A stretch of 52,718 bases of DNA from Prochlorococcus sp. AG-673-L20 (GCA_003211135.1 QCTN01000009.1:1-52718); one strand, 5' to 3'; counted from the first letter of the stretch, positions 10,279-20,126 are shown. Made by a program: numbers and translations. The notes: a model not told the origin generated them from the letters alone.

Positions 10279-12430
10279 GAATGGTAAAGTCAGCAATTTT
10301 TAAAGAGTAGTTCCTTACCAAACCTAATAAATTGAGACGATTATTTCTAATTTCAGGATTTTCTGCCATTATCAGAACACCTCTTTCATTATCAAAAAGT
10401 TCATTTAGATTATTAGAATTATTCTCAAAAAGTTTAAATAGTTGAAAATAATCCCAATTAGGTAATTTAATAATTTCTTCTAATTCTTTGATGAATTCAA
10501 ATACCTTATTTTCACACTCTTTTTCAAATAAATCTGGATTTACATAATCTTTATAGGAAAAAATTGTTGTTTTAATATCTCCATTTTGAGCAAGTTTACT
10601 AACCCTAGAGATAACTTTTTGAATTTCAAAAAAATCTGCTTCCCTTTTAATTTGGTTAATAGTATTAATCTTGTTTTTTAAATCCAAAATATTCACTATA
10701 CTTTTTTCTTTATATGTATCAATAGAACAAGTGGCTTTAATTAGCTCTTTACTGATTGATAATTCTTCAAGATGGCTAATAATTCTTTGATTAGTAAATT
10801 CGATTAAATCATTTAAAACTTTTTCCTTAACAAACTTCAAACTTGGAAGTGAAATATTCCAATATTCAAGAAGTTCCTCAAAAATATTTTCAATATCTAA
10901 CTCTAGTTCATAATGCCAAATGGTTATGATAACTCCATTTAAATTCCTTCTAAGCGCATAAGGATCAGATGAACCACTTGGTCTTTTTCCTGAAATAAAT
11001 ATACTTATTAAAGTTTCAATTTTATCAGAGATAGATACTATAGCTCCATATTTTGTTGAAGGTAAATCATCTTTATAAAATCCGGGCAAGTAATGTTCAG
11101 CTACAGCAATACAAATCTCTTCACTAAACCCTTCATTTCGCAAGTATTTACCACCCATTATTCCCTGTAATTCAGGAAATTCATAAACAATTTCACTACA
11201 TAAATCGTTTTTACAATACCTTGCAGCTTCTGTTACTTTTTTTCTATCTAAAGATTGATCATTTAGGTAATTTAGTATTTTTTCTGAGATAGCCTCAATT
11301 CTTTTTACTCTCTGAAAAACATTACCCATCCCTTTCAAATAAGAAACAGTTTTAAGTTTCTCATTCCTATCTTTAGAAGAAACTTTTTTGTCACTTTCTA
11401 CAAAAAACTTCGCATCAGAGAATCTAGCCCTTAATACTTTTTCATTCCCCTTAGAGATAATATTTTTAGATTCTGGAAGACCATTAGATAAGACAAAGAA
11501 ATTTGTGCTTATAACGTCTTCAGAACTTAAATCTAATTTAGAAAATTTTTTATCTTTTTTTAGAAGAGGAATATATCTCTGGTGATATTTCATTACCGTT
11601 GAAAGAACTTCAACAGGCAAATTAAGAAATTGCTTATCAAAGTTACTAGTTATTAAATTGGGAGATTCAACTAGATCAGTTAGTTCGTTAAGTAAATGAT
11701 CAGAAAGATCAGGATCTAAATTTACCAATTGAGATTGATGATTTATGAGATTAACTATTTTTTCTTTTCTTTCTTTTCTTTTAACAATAACTCCACTCTT
11801 AGCCATTAATTCAAAATAATTTTCTGGAGAATTAATTTCAATAACTTTATTAATTAATCTATGACATTTTGATTTGTTGCCTATTGTAATCTTAGGATCA
11901 CATTCATCGAAAACAAAATCAAGAATTTCATCGTTGTAAAGCGAGACTACCCATCTTATAGGTCTTGAAAATTTAAAGCTTCCACATCCCCATTTCATAA
12001 ATCGGGGACCTTGCAAATTTTTAATCACTTTAGGAATTATTGAAGATAAAGAAATTCTTGTAGATTCTCCTTTCTCAATTTTTGTTCCAAATACAAACTC
12101 ACCCTTTTCTGTTTGTCTTATTTCTAATTCATCTATATTAATACCTAAACTATTTGCAAAACCTATAGCAGCATTAGTAGGTACGCCATTTTGAAAAGAA
12201 GAAGTAGCTTTTGGACCTTTTCTTATTACTGTCTTATCATCCGCTTGATCAACTAACCCTTCTAGAAATAGAACTATTCTTCTTGGTGTGGAGGTGCAAA
12301 TAATATTATTATATTTGATAAGTTTCTTATCAAATTCGAATTTTATAAGAGAGTTAATTTGATTTATTACAGAATGAGAGAATTTTGCTGGTAACTCTTC
12401 TGTTCCTATCTCAAGTAAATATTTAGACAA
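10268..12430 (-). CDS. glyS: Glycyl-tRNA synthetase beta subunit
   Basis: Beta subunit (720 residues) of the bacterial alpha2beta2 glycyl-tRNA synthetase, which charges tRNA(Gly). It starts with the family signature YLLEIGTEELPAKF, has IRKGPKATSSF near residue 75 and RPIRWVVSLYND near residue 157. The central region contains the HD-like segment GIMGGKYLRNEGFSEEICIA. The alpha subunit glyQ is not in the window, which is normal when the subunits are unlinked. It is divergent from the sulfite reductase gene and convergent with chlP. Confidence 0.96.
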   Translation of the reverse strand: MSKYLLEIGTEELPAKFSHSVINQINSLIKFEFDKKLIKYNNIICTSTPRRIVLFLEGLVDQADDKTVIRKGPKATSSFQNGVPTNAAIGFANSLGINIDELEIRQTEKGEFVFGTKIEKGESTRISLSSIIPKVIKNLQGPRFMKWGCGSFKFSRPIRWVVSLYNDEILDFVFDECDPKITIGNKSKCHRLINKVIEINSPENYFELMAKSGVIVKRKERKEKIVNLINHQSQLVNLDPDLSDHLLNELTDLVESPNLITSNFDKQFLNLPVEVLSTVMKYHQRYIPLLKKDKKFSKLDLSSEDVISTNFFVLSNGLPESKNIISKGNEKVLRARFSDAKFFVESDKKVSSKDRNEKLKTVSYLKGMGNVFQRVKRIEAISEKILNYLNDQSLDRKKVTEAARYCKNDLCSEIVYEFPELQGIMGGKYLRNEGFSEEICIAVAEHYLPGFYKDDLPSTKYGAIVSISDKIETLISIFISGKRPSGSSDPYALRRNLNGVIITIWHYELELDIENIFEELLEYWNISLPSLKFVKEKVLNDLIEFTNQRIISHLEELSISKELIKATCSIDTYKEKSIVNILDLKNKINTINQIKREADFFEIQKVISRVSKLAQNGDIKTTIFSYKDYVNPDLFEKECENKVFEFIKELEEIIKLPNWDYFQLFKLFENNSNNLNELFDNERGVLIMAENPEIRNNRLNLLGLVRNYSLKIADFTILNS

Positions 12431-12517
12431 GAATAATTTATGGCTATTACAACTATAATTTACTACCAGTTAAATAAGCTTTTCGCTAATGTATAAAAAG
12501 AGATATGTTTTGGTCCC

Positions 12518-14308
12518 TTGATCAAGGTCGAAAAAGTAAAAAAGAAAAAAGTGCTTGCGAAACAAGAGACAGTTTGTTTGGCGAATGGTCTAGAAGTATC
12601 TAAATTTGAAAATTTCAAGAAAGGTAGTGAATTTCTCAAAGAGCCACTTGCAAGTGAACTAAAAAATGAAAGCGATCATTTTACTAATGATGCTGTTCAA
12701 TTATTGAAATTCCATGGAAGTTATCAACAAGATAATAGAGAAAATAGAAAACCTGGCAAAAGTAAAGATTGGCAGATGATGCTTAGGCTAAGGAGTCCTG
12801 GTGGAGAAATCCCGGGAAAGTTATTTCTATCTTTAGATGAATTATCTGACAAACTTGGGAATGGCTCACTTAGGGTAACAACTAGGCAAGCCTTCCAAAT
12901 GCATGGGATCAGAAAAGATAACTTGAAGGAAGTAATTAAATCTATTGTAAATTCAATGGGATCAACTTTAGCTGCGTGTGGTGACATAAATAGAAACGTC
13001 ATGGCTCCAGCCGCTCCTTTTGAAACTTCAGAATATATAACCGCAAGAAGTTTAGCAGTAAAAGTTGCTGATCTTTTAACGCCTGTAGCCGGACAAGGAA
13101 CCTTTTTAGAGCTATGGGCTGACGGAGATCTGGAATATACAATAAAACCAGATAAAGAAATTGAAGCTAATAGGAAATTACAGTTTAAAGATAATGTTTA
13201 TAGCGGGACTAAGAAAGAACCTCTATATGGATCTACCTACCTACCAAGAAAGTTTAAATGTGCTGTTACCGTGCCAGGCGATAATTCTGTTGATCTTCTC
13301 ACTAATGATATTGGAATAGTTGCCTTCACCTCAAAAGAAGGGGACTTCGAAGGATGTAATTTTTATATCGGTGGAGGTATGGGTCGAACTCATAATAATG
13401 AAGAGACTTTTGCAAGAATTGCAGATCCACTTGGTTATGTTGAGAAGAATGATACCTATGAACTAATTCAAAGTATCGTTGCCATTCAAAGAGATTATGG
13501 AGATAGGAAATCAAGGAAAAATTCCAGAATGAAATATCTTTTGCATAGGAAAGGTATCAAATGGTTCAAAAAAATACTTTTAGATAAATACTTTAGAAAA
13601 GGTATTAAGCCTTTAAGAAAAGAACCCGAGAATAAACTGATTGATTATCTAGGTTGGCATAAACAAAATGAAGATTATTTTTTTGTTGGATTACCTTTAT
13701 TATCAGGAAGGCTTTCTGGACAGAAGAAATCATTAATAAGAGATCTTGTTAAAGAAAATGATCTTGATTTAAGACTTACTCCTAATCAAGATATTTTACT
13801 TTGTAATATTCCCAATAAAAATAAAAGCGAAATTAAAAAGGCATTAAAAAAGATTGGGTATGAAAATCTTAATGATATCAATGAAATTCAAAGACACGCT
13901 TTAGCATGTCCAGCCCTCCCACTTTGTGGTCTAGCTATGACAGAAGCTGAAAGAATTTTACCTGAAGTTCTCACAAGAATAGAAAAACTATTAAATGATA
14001 TGAATATAGAAAAAACAATATTATTTAGAATGACAGGATGTCCTAATGGATGTACAAGACCATATATGGCAGAATTAGCTCTTGTTGGGAGTGGTCAGAA
14101 TAAATATCAACTATGGATGGGTGGAAGTAAAAACCTTCAAAGATTAGCTAAACCATACTTGCAAAGGATGGAACTTGACGATTTAGAAAAAACCATACAA
14201 CCTTTATTAGAATTTTGGAAGAAAAGAAGTCCCTTAAATGATTTTGGCGATTTTATTCACAATCAAAAAGAATCCTCTATTACAAATTTACTAAGCGAGA
14301 TAAATTAA
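12518..14308 (+). CDS. sir: Ferredoxin-sulfite reductase
   Basis: Reduces sulfite to sulfide with six ferredoxin electrons using siroheme and a [4Fe-4S] cluster. The four cluster cysteines are C464 and C470 (ACPALPLC) and C508 and C512 (GCPNGC). The half-domain motifs FHGSYQQDNRE, RATTRQAFQMHG-like TTRQAFQMHG and TLAACGDINRNV mark it as Sir rather than nitrite reductase, an assignment from family knowledge. The start is uncertain: no in-frame ATG precedes MMLRLRSPGG, so translation would begin at TTG (12518) or GTG (12551). An ATG at 12505 is out of frame and reads into a short A-rich ORF. The 3' end interlocks with the convergent dipeptidase gene in TTAA. Confidence 0.92.
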   Translation: MIKVEKVKKKKVLAKQETVCLANGLEVSKFENFKKGSEFLKEPLASELKNESDHFTNDAVQLLKFHGSYQQDNRENRKPGKSKDWQMMLRLRSPGGEIPGKLFLSLDELSDKLGNGSLRVTTRQAFQMHGIRKDNLKEVIKSIVNSMGSTLAACGDINRNVMAPAAPFETSEYITARSLAVKVADLLTPVAGQGTFLELWADGDLEYTIKPDKEIEANRKLQFKDNVYSGTKKEPLYGSTYLPRKFKCAVTVPGDNSVDLLTNDIGIVAFTSKEGDFEGCNFYIGGGMGRTHNNEETFARIADPLGYVEKNDTYELIQSIVAIQRDYGDRKSRKNSRMKYLLHRKGIKWFKKILLDKYFRKGIKPLRKEPENKLIDYLGWHKQNEDYFFVGLPLLSGRLSGQKKSLIRDLVKENDLDLRLTPNQDILLCNIPNKNKSEIKKALKKIGYENLNDINEIQRHALACPALPLCGLAMTEAERILPEVLTRIEKLLNDMNIEKTILFRMTGCPNGCTRPYMAELALVGSGQNKYQLWMGGSKNLQRLAKPYLQRMELDDLEKTIQPLLEFWKKRSPLNDFGDFIHNQKESSITNLLSEIN

Positions 14309-14991
14309 ATTCTCCCGTACAAAGCATTAGTTTTTTTATTCTTCCAAGCCCATAGTTGATCTCCATAACTAAAATGCCACCATTCATTAGGATGCTGAAC
14401 AAATTCAAATTTAATCATAATTTCTTTTAGTAAATTTCTCCTATCATTCCATATAATTGCTTCTTCATTTTTAATATTATTATAAAAATCTGGTTTTGAT
14501 TTATCATCCATCTGGTCAATATTACTTCCCATATCCATAATATTTCCATACTTATCGGCCAACGTGATATCCAAAGCACCTCCAGTTGAATGAGGAGGAG
14601 GACATCTCTCATCGGACGATGGATATGCCCAAAATTTCTCAACATTTTTTTTCACTATGGGATATCTTTCTATATCTTTTTCAGAAGCATCAATATCTAG
14701 CCTTTTACATTCCAAAATAAAAGCTCTATTGAACATAAATCTTTGAACTTCGATAGGTCGCCAACTGTCATAAATCAAAAGAGATAAACTATTATTTTTT
14801 AATTTTAAAAAGTCATTTACCTTTATTAATCTCTTAACAACTTCTTCTCTTAATTTCCAAATGGATTTATTTTCCTTATAAGGAGCACCTAGATCATAGT
14901 AAGGATGAGGATTAAGAAATTTAAAACAATTAGGTATTGCAATTAATTTATCTTTATTCTCCTCAATTAGGATTTCATTCCAAATTTTCAA
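14305..14991 (-). CDS. D-alanyl-D-alanine dipeptidase, M15D (VanX/DdpX-like)
   Basis: A 228-residue protein without an obvious signal peptide. The zinc-binding and catalytic residues of the VanX fold are present: H134 and D141 in HSTGGALDITL, and E203 and H206 in PNEWWHFSYGD. The YDSWRPIEVQRF segment with the conserved arginine is at about residues 74-85. The reaction is hydrolysis of free D-Ala-D-Ala, likely in peptidoglycan recycling or alanine scavenging. It is convergent with sir, sharing four bases. No resistance genes are adjacent. Confidence 0.88.
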   Translation of the reverse strand: MKIWNEILIEENKDKLIAIPNCFKFLNPHPYYDLGAPYKENKSIWKLREEVVKRLIKVNDFLKLKNNSLSLLIYDSWRPIEVQRFMFNRAFILECKRLDIDASEKDIERYPIVKKNVEKFWAYPSSDERCPPPHSTGGALDITLADKYGNIMDMGSNIDQMDDKSKPDFYNNIKNEEAIIWNDRRNLLKEIMIKFEFVQHPNEWWHFSYGDQLWAWKNKKTNALYGRI

Positions 14992-15049
14992 TTAACTTTG
15001 TCTATTAATTTTATATTTGCATATATTTAAAAATTGACAATTAAAAGTT

Positions 15050-17506
15050 TTAATTTAAGAAGTCATGAATAAATTTATTATCAGAATTGTCAATTAGCAA
15101 ATTTTTTAATAAAACATTTTTTCTTAAGTCAGGATCATCGGTTATTACCCTCTGAGCTTCTTCTCTAGCCTTCTCAATTAAAGCTTTATTATTTGGTAGA
15201 TTATCTAATACGAAATCGGGTAATCCCGACTGTTTATATCCCAATAGTTGGCCGGGGCCTCTAAGTTCCAAGTCTTTTTCCGCGATATAAAAACCATCAT
15301 TAGACTTTTCTAAAACACTTAACCTTTTATTTTCTAATCCATTTTTTTCAGAAGTTACTAAGTAACAAAATGATTTATGGGATCCTCTCCCAACTCTTCC
15401 TCTTAACTGGTGTAATTGAGACAACCCAAATCTCTCTGAATTATAAATAATCATAATTGAAGCATTAGGTACATCAATTCCTACCTCAATAACCGTAGTA
15501 GAGACTAATATATTTGCTTCATTATTTAAAAAAGAATTAATTACATTATTCTTCTCTTCAGAATTTAATTTTCCATGTAATAATCCAACTTTCTTATTTA
15601 GAAAAATTTCTTCTGATAAATATTTAAAAATCTTTTTTGCAGAACTTAAGTTCATTTTTTCAGAATCTTCAATTAATGGCAAAATTACATAAGCTTGCTT
15701 CCCATTATCTATTTCATTCTCAACAAGTTTAAATAATTCATTTAACTCAGCTTCTGAAATAATTTTTGTAGTTATTGGTACTCTTCCTGGGGGTAGTTCT
15801 GTAATCTGACTAATATCTAAATCACCATATAGTGACAAAGCAAGCGTCCTAGGTATTGGGGTAGCTGTCATTGATAACAAATTAGTATTATCTCCTTTAT
15901 TAAGTAATCGATTTCTTTGTGTAACGCCAAACCTATGTTGTTCATCTATGACTACCATCCCTAATGAATTAAAAACAACTTTATCTTCAAATAATGCATG
16001 AGTACCTACGAGAATATCTACCATTCCATTTTTTAAATTTGTAAGTATTTCTTTTCTCTTTTTCTGTGGGGTATTACCTGTAAGAATTTCTACAGAAACT
16101 AAAAGTGGGTTCAAATATTTTATTAAATTCTTATAGTGCTGAGAGGCAAGTACTTCCGTTGGGACCATTAATGCACCTTGTTGATTTTTTTCTAGTTCAA
16201 TCAAAAGAGATGCTATTGCAATAATTGTTTTACCACTCCCAACATCTCCCTGTAGTAGTCTGGACATAGGCGTTACATCAGATAAGTCATATTTAATTTC
16301 ATCAAGTACTTTTTTTTGAGATTTTGTTAATTGAAAAGGAACTTTATTTAAAAAGTCTTGAAGTAAATAATTTTTTTTAATAGATTTTTGAATAGTTAAT
16401 TTTTTAGTATTCTTCTTTTTTCTCAATAAAAACTTCATTTGCAGTAGAAATAATTCATCAAAAACCAATCGTTTTTTTGACTCAATCAAAGCATTCTGAT
16501 TTAGAGGTAAATGAATATTTATTAAAGAATCACTTTTTGAAACTAAAGATAAGGAATTAAGTTGTTTTTGATTAAGTAAGTCTGGATATTGCTTTGAATA
16601 AATAATTACTTTTTTAATTAATTTTATAAAACTTATATTTGAGAATGTTTCTGATAGCGAATATAAAGGCATAATCTTTCCAGAGAAATTAAAAGATTCT
16701 TCATTTTTATTTAAAATTTCTATCTGGGGATCTACAAAATTTTTCCCATACTCAGATAGTTTGACCTTACCAGATACTGCTAATTTAGTACCTGGAATAT
16801 ATAAAGATTTTTGAGAAGAAAAAAAAGAATAAGATCTAAATCTCCTGCCTAGAAAGAATTTAGTGACTTTTATTGAGGATGTCTCATCAAATATCACTAT
16901 ATTCATTATTGATAAATTGTTATTATTCTGACTCTTATAAATATAAAACTTTTTAATTGTCGCGATGCACGTATATAAATTATCTGGTTTTAAATTAATT
17001 ATCTTCACTCTATTTGTATAATCTAAATAAGTTCGTGGAAAATAATTAATGAGGTCTTTAATATTAAATATACCTAATTCATTTAGCTTATTTTTATTTA
17101 CTTTTCCTATACTTTTTATTAACGTAATATCTGAGTCTAAAGAAAGATTAGAATCTATGACGCTTGAATAATAACTATTAGAATTATGATTAGAATAAGT
17201 TAAATCAATATACTTAACTAATTTTAGTAGACTTTTTCTAGTATCAATTACCAGTCTTTTTCTTTGATTAATATCTAAATTATTATATTCAAAGTATCTA
17301 ATTGAAAATTCATTAAATAATTTAATAAATTCATCAGTTAATTTTAAATTTTTTAAATTACTTAATGTCTTATATAAATAATCATTAAAATATTTTTCCT
17401 TACCAAGTAAATTAATAAACTTATTTTCTGATTCAAGCGTAAGCGCTTTTTGAAGGGGTTTAACCCAACTCTTAATTAAATTTATATATTCTTCATTATT
17501 AGTCAC
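15050..17506 (-). CDS. recG: ATP-dependent DNA helicase RecG
   Basis: Branched-DNA helicase (818 residues) that reverses stalled forks and processes Holliday junctions. A cyanobacterial-type N-terminal extension of about 130 residues precedes the wedge/OB domain. Helicase motifs are LLQGDVGSGKT (about residue 420), VIDEQHRFG (about 520), TATPIPRTLA and the terminal QLRGRVGRG motif. The N-terminal extension is asparagine- and lysine-rich. It lies just downstream of the 350-residue unknown protein on the same strand. Confidence 0.95.
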   Translation of the reverse strand: MTNNEEYINLIKSWVKPLQKALTLESENKFINLLGKEKYFNDYLYKTLSNLKNLKLTDEFIKLFNEFSIRYFEYNNLDINQRKRLVIDTRKSLLKLVKYIDLTYSNHNSNSYYSSVIDSNLSLDSDITLIKSIGKVNKNKLNELGIFNIKDLINYFPRTYLDYTNRVKIINLKPDNLYTCIATIKKFYIYKSQNNNNLSIMNIVIFDETSSIKVTKFFLGRRFRSYSFFSSQKSLYIPGTKLAVSGKVKLSEYGKNFVDPQIEILNKNEESFNFSGKIMPLYSLSETFSNISFIKLIKKVIIYSKQYPDLLNQKQLNSLSLVSKSDSLINIHLPLNQNALIESKKRLVFDELFLLQMKFLLRKKKNTKKLTIQKSIKKNYLLQDFLNKVPFQLTKSQKKVLDEIKYDLSDVTPMSRLLQGDVGSGKTIIAIASLLIELEKNQQGALMVPTEVLASQHYKNLIKYLNPLLVSVEILTGNTPQKKRKEILTNLKNGMVDILVGTHALFEDKVVFNSLGMVVIDEQHRFGVTQRNRLLNKGDNTNLLSMTATPIPRTLALSLYGDLDISQITELPPGRVPITTKIISEAELNELFKLVENEIDNGKQAYVILPLIEDSEKMNLSSAKKIFKYLSEEIFLNKKVGLLHGKLNSEEKNNVINSFLNNEANILVSTTVIEVGIDVPNASIMIIYNSERFGLSQLHQLRGRVGRGSHKSFCYLVTSEKNGLENKRLSVLEKSNDGFYIAEKDLELRGPGQLLGYKQSGLPDFVLDNLPNNKALIEKAREEAQRVITDDPDLRKNVLLKNLLIDNSDNKFIHDFLN

Positions 17507-17538
17507 TTTACCAATAAGATTATTTATGATTTAAGTTA

Positions 17539-18591
17539 CTATGAGTTATTCGAGGTTAGTTCCTTATGTTTCCAATATTTGTACTTTTTATTTAATAATC
17601 TTAATCTATTTTTTAACTCATTTATATTATTTCTACAGATTGAAAGATCTAAATTATAAAACTCAAATTCAACATTATTTATATTAAATAAATAAATATC
17701 AGAAGATTTATCATAATTTGCAGATGTTTTATTTGAATTTGAATCATATCTTATAACAAAAGGACTTGGATGTTTTATCAAATAATTATTATTTGATAGA
17801 AATTTAAAAGTATTTTCAGATATATTTTTTTTTATTAATTTTATTTTTAATAATTCAGAATTAACCTTATATGAAAGTTTTAATAAAAGTTTATTAAATG
17901 ATTCATCAATAAATTCAAAAATACTTAAATTATTACTTGATATAAAAAGATCACTTAGTATATCATCATTTTTCTCATAATCATTTAATTTATTATCATT
18001 TCTATCTTCTATTAACTGAAGAGCATCTTTAACTATAAATTTTCCATCCTCAAACTTTTTAATACTAATTTCTTTAGAAAAAGAATTTGCATAATTACTT
18101 TCATCTAAATTTACAGAGGAAATTTGATCTTCACTTATGGTTTCATAATATTCATATTTTTTTAAATAATTATTACAATGAACATTAATCGACTTGTTAG
18201 AAATTAATTCGTTTTCATATTCAATATTTACTGTTTGAAATTCTTTTAATACATTTACATTTACTAAATGTTTTATAGGATCGCTAATGTCTCCTAATCT
18301 TAATTGTTCAATAGTTATTAAAGGAAGTTTTGAATTAATTAGGAAAGTAATATTTTTATTTAAAAATATATTTAATTCCGTTGAATATAATGTTTTATCA
18401 CTGATAGAAAAATCAGAATAAATGCCAATTATTCCTTTTTCAACAGAGTTAAGTATAGATTGTCTTACTATCTTAAAATATTTCTCATATTCTTTATAAA
18501 TATCTTTAATTAAAATCTTTTTTTGAATTTCAGCCCTCTTAAGCTGAATTATTACTTCTTTTGAATTTCTATCTTTGATGTTATTATTCAA
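17539..18591 (-). CDS. Conserved-looking hypothetical protein between tsf and recG
   Basis: I do not recognise this 350-residue protein. It is soluble, has no signal peptide or membrane segment, and is very rich in asparagine, lysine, isoleucine and serine. The N-terminal ~60 residues look helical and charged; the C-terminus has a charged helix NELKNRLRLLNKKYKYWKHK. It starts 5 bases after the tsf stop and ends 32 bases before recG, so it is part of the rpsB-tsf transcription direction. Its low-complexity composition suggests fast evolution rather than an enzyme with tight constraints. Confidence 0.7.
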   Translation of the reverse strand: MNNNIKDRNSKEVIIQLKRAEIQKKILIKDIYKEYEKYFKIVRQSILNSVEKGIIGIYSDFSISDKTLYSTELNIFLNKNITFLINSKLPLITIEQLRLGDISDPIKHLVNVNVLKEFQTVNIEYENELISNKSINVHCNNYLKKYEYYETISEDQISSVNLDESNYANSFSKEISIKKFEDGKFIVKDALQLIEDRNDNKLNDYEKNDDILSDLFISSNNLSIFEFIDESFNKLLLKLSYKVNSELLKIKLIKKNISENTFKFLSNNNYLIKHPSPFVIRYDSNSNKTSANYDKSSDIYLFNINNVEFEFYNLDLSICRNNINELKNRLRLLNKKYKYWKHKELTSNNS

Positions 18592-18596
18592 GTTTT

Positions 18597-19253
18597 TTAG
18601 TTTGACTTTAAAGATGCGACTTCATCCGCAAAGTCCATCTCATTTTTTTCAATGCCCTCACCTAATGTATATCTAGTAAAACGTCTAACTTTGATATTTT
18701 CACCAATTTTAGCTGCCGCTTGTTTTACAAGGTCCTCAACTGTTATTGCACTATCTTTTATATAAGGTTGAGAAAGCAAGACTAACTCATTTAGTCTTTT
18801 AGCTATTCTTCCCTCAACAATTTTTTCTTTAATATTTTCTGGTTTGCCAGACAAATCATCTCTTCCCATTTCTATTTGTTTTTCTTTTTCTACTATATCT
18901 TTAGGTATTTGATCAATAGATACATACTCTACATTTGGACATGCGGCAACTTGCATAGATACATCTTTTAGAAGAGATTGAAATATATCTCCTCTAGCAA
19001 CGAAATCAGTTTCACAATTTAGTTCTAAAAGAACACCCACTCTAGAACCGGTATGAATATAGCTGCCAATAGAACCTTCAGCAGCAACTCGTCCAGATTT
19101 CTTTTCTGCACTTGCTATACCTTTCTTTCTTAACCATTCTAAAGCCTTTTCAACATTTCCATCTGTCTCTTTTAAAGCCTTTTTGCAATCCATCATTCCG
19201 GCTCCAGTCTTATCTCTAAGATCCTTAACTAGTTTTGCTGTAATGTTTCCCAT
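18597..19253 (-). CDS. tsf: Translation elongation factor Ts
   Basis: Guanine-nucleotide exchange factor for EF-Tu, 218 residues. The N-terminal UBA-like domain carries [16 protein letters not shown] (about residues 11-26), followed by [21 protein letters not shown] and the [11 protein letters not shown] motif near residue 80. It is short, as usual for cyanobacterial EF-Ts, ending with one EF-Ts core repeat. It follows rpsB by 45 bases, the standard rpsB-tsf pairing. Confidence 0.97.
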   Translation of the reverse strand: MGNITAKLVKDLRDKTGAGMMDCKKALKETDGNVEKALEWLRKKGIASAEKKSGRVAAEGSIGSYIHTGSRVGVLLELNCETDFVARGDIFQSLLKDVSMQVAACPNVEYVSIDQIPKDIVEKEKQIEMGRDDLSGKPENIKEKIVEGRIAKRLNELVLLSQPYIKDSAITVEDLVKQAAAKIGENIKVRRFTRYTLGEGIEKNEMDFADEVASLKSN

Positions 19254-19298
19254 TTAAAAAGATAATGTTTTTGTTTTTATAAAGGTTTAAAATTAAAG

Positions 19299-20003
19299 TT
19301 AATTTTTTCTTTGATCATTAGAACCTTTCCTTCCCTCATTAATTGCATCTGCCAGTCGTCCTAAAATAAGTTGAACAGATCTCACTGCATCATCATTGCA
19401 TGGAATAGGAACTTCACACAAATCAGGATCACAGTTAGTATCTAACATTGAAACTAAAGAAATATCTAATTTCCTAGCTTCCAGAACAGCATTAGATTCT
19501 CTTCTTTGATCTACAAGAACAACTACGTCAGGCAATCTTCTCATTCCTTTAAGACCGCCTAAATACTTTTGTAAGCGTTCTAATTCTCGCCTTAAAACGG
19601 CTGCTTCCTTTTTAGGACGCATAGCTATAGCACCACTACTTTCCATCCTCTCAAGATCCTTCAATCTTTCTATCCTTGCTTTCATAGTAGTCCAGTTAGT
19701 GAGCATACCTCCTAGCCATCTCTGATTTACATAAGCAGCTCCACATCTAACAGCTTCTTGAGCAACAACATCTGATGCTTGCTTCTTAGTCCCTACAAAA
19801 AGAAATCTTTTTCCACTTTTTGCAGCATTCCTAGTCCACTTATATGCATTATTCATACATAAAGCAGTTTTAACAAGGTCAATAATGTGAACCCCATTTC
19901 TCGCGCAATATATATACTTAGACATTTTCGGATTCCAACGTCTAGTTTGATGCCCAAAATGAGCACCAGCTTCCATCATTTCAGATAGTGATACAACAGC
20001 CAT
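19299..20003 (-). CDS. rpsB: 30S ribosomal protein S2
   Basis: S2 of 234 residues, a late-assembling protein of the 30S subunit. Signatures are [20 protein letters not shown] at the N-terminus, FVGTKKQA near residue 70, [10 protein letters not shown] near 95 and the terminal [12 protein letters not shown] motif ([20 protein letters not shown]). The ATG at 20001-20003 is preceded by an unusual leader with a pseudoknot (20014-20077). The best Shine-Dalgarno sequence is inside that fold about 22 bases before the start, which suggests translational self-control. It heads the rpsB-tsf unit. Confidence 0.97.
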   Translation of the reverse strand: MAVVSLSEMMEAGAHFGHQTRRWNPKMSKYIYCARNGVHIIDLVKTALCMNNAYKWTRNAAKSGKRFLFVGTKKQASDVVAQEAVRCGAAYVNQRWLGGMLTNWTTMKARIERLKDLERMESSGAIAMRPKKEAAVLRRELERLQKYLGGLKGMRRLPDVVVLVDQRRESNAVLEARKLDISLVSMLDTNCDPDLCEVPIPCNDDAVRSVQLILGRLADAINEGRKGSNDQRKN

Positions 20004-20013
20004 GTTTAAATAA

Positions 20014-20077
20014 GTTTCGGGTTAGCCTCCATCTGACGGGAAATTTAAATATTTAAATCACCCGAAACAGTCAGATG
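20014..20077 (-). promoter_or_regulatory. H-type pseudoknot in the rpsB 5' UTR, probable autoregulatory leader
   Basis: In mRNA order, CATCTGAC (20077-20070) pairs with GTCAGATG (20037-20030), and GTTTCGGGT (20068-20060) pairs with ACCCGAAAC (20022-20014). Both pairings are perfect (8 and 9 bp) and interleave A-B-A'-B', which is an H-type pseudoknot. The two 5' strands are 1 base apart. A 22-base AU-rich loop includes a self-complementary 16-mer (20043-20058). GGAGG (20030-20026) lies at the exit of the first helix. The E. coli rpsB leader is known to be bound by S2 and to contain a pseudoknot; an equivalent feedback here is inference. Confidence 0.75.
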
Positions 20078-20095
20078 TGTGGTTTTTAGTTTGTA

Positions 20096-20126
20096 ATACT
20101 ATAGCAAATAATCAGAAATCCTAAAA
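20096..20126 (-). promoter_or_regulatory. Candidate rpsB promoter
   Basis: The minus strand reads TATAGT at 20103-20098, overlapping TAGTAT at 20101-20096, as possible -10 hexamers. The -35 region is poor (TTTTAG or TTAGGA near 20126-20119). Initiation around 20090 would start the transcript about 13 bases before the first pseudoknot strand, so the leader would consist almost entirely of the structured element. Confidence 0.35.

Noticed and set aside
8095..14991. Glycopeptide-resistance cluster
   Set aside because: VanY- and VanX-like enzymes are present, but no VanH, VanA/B ligase or VanRS is in the window and three housekeeping genes lie between them.
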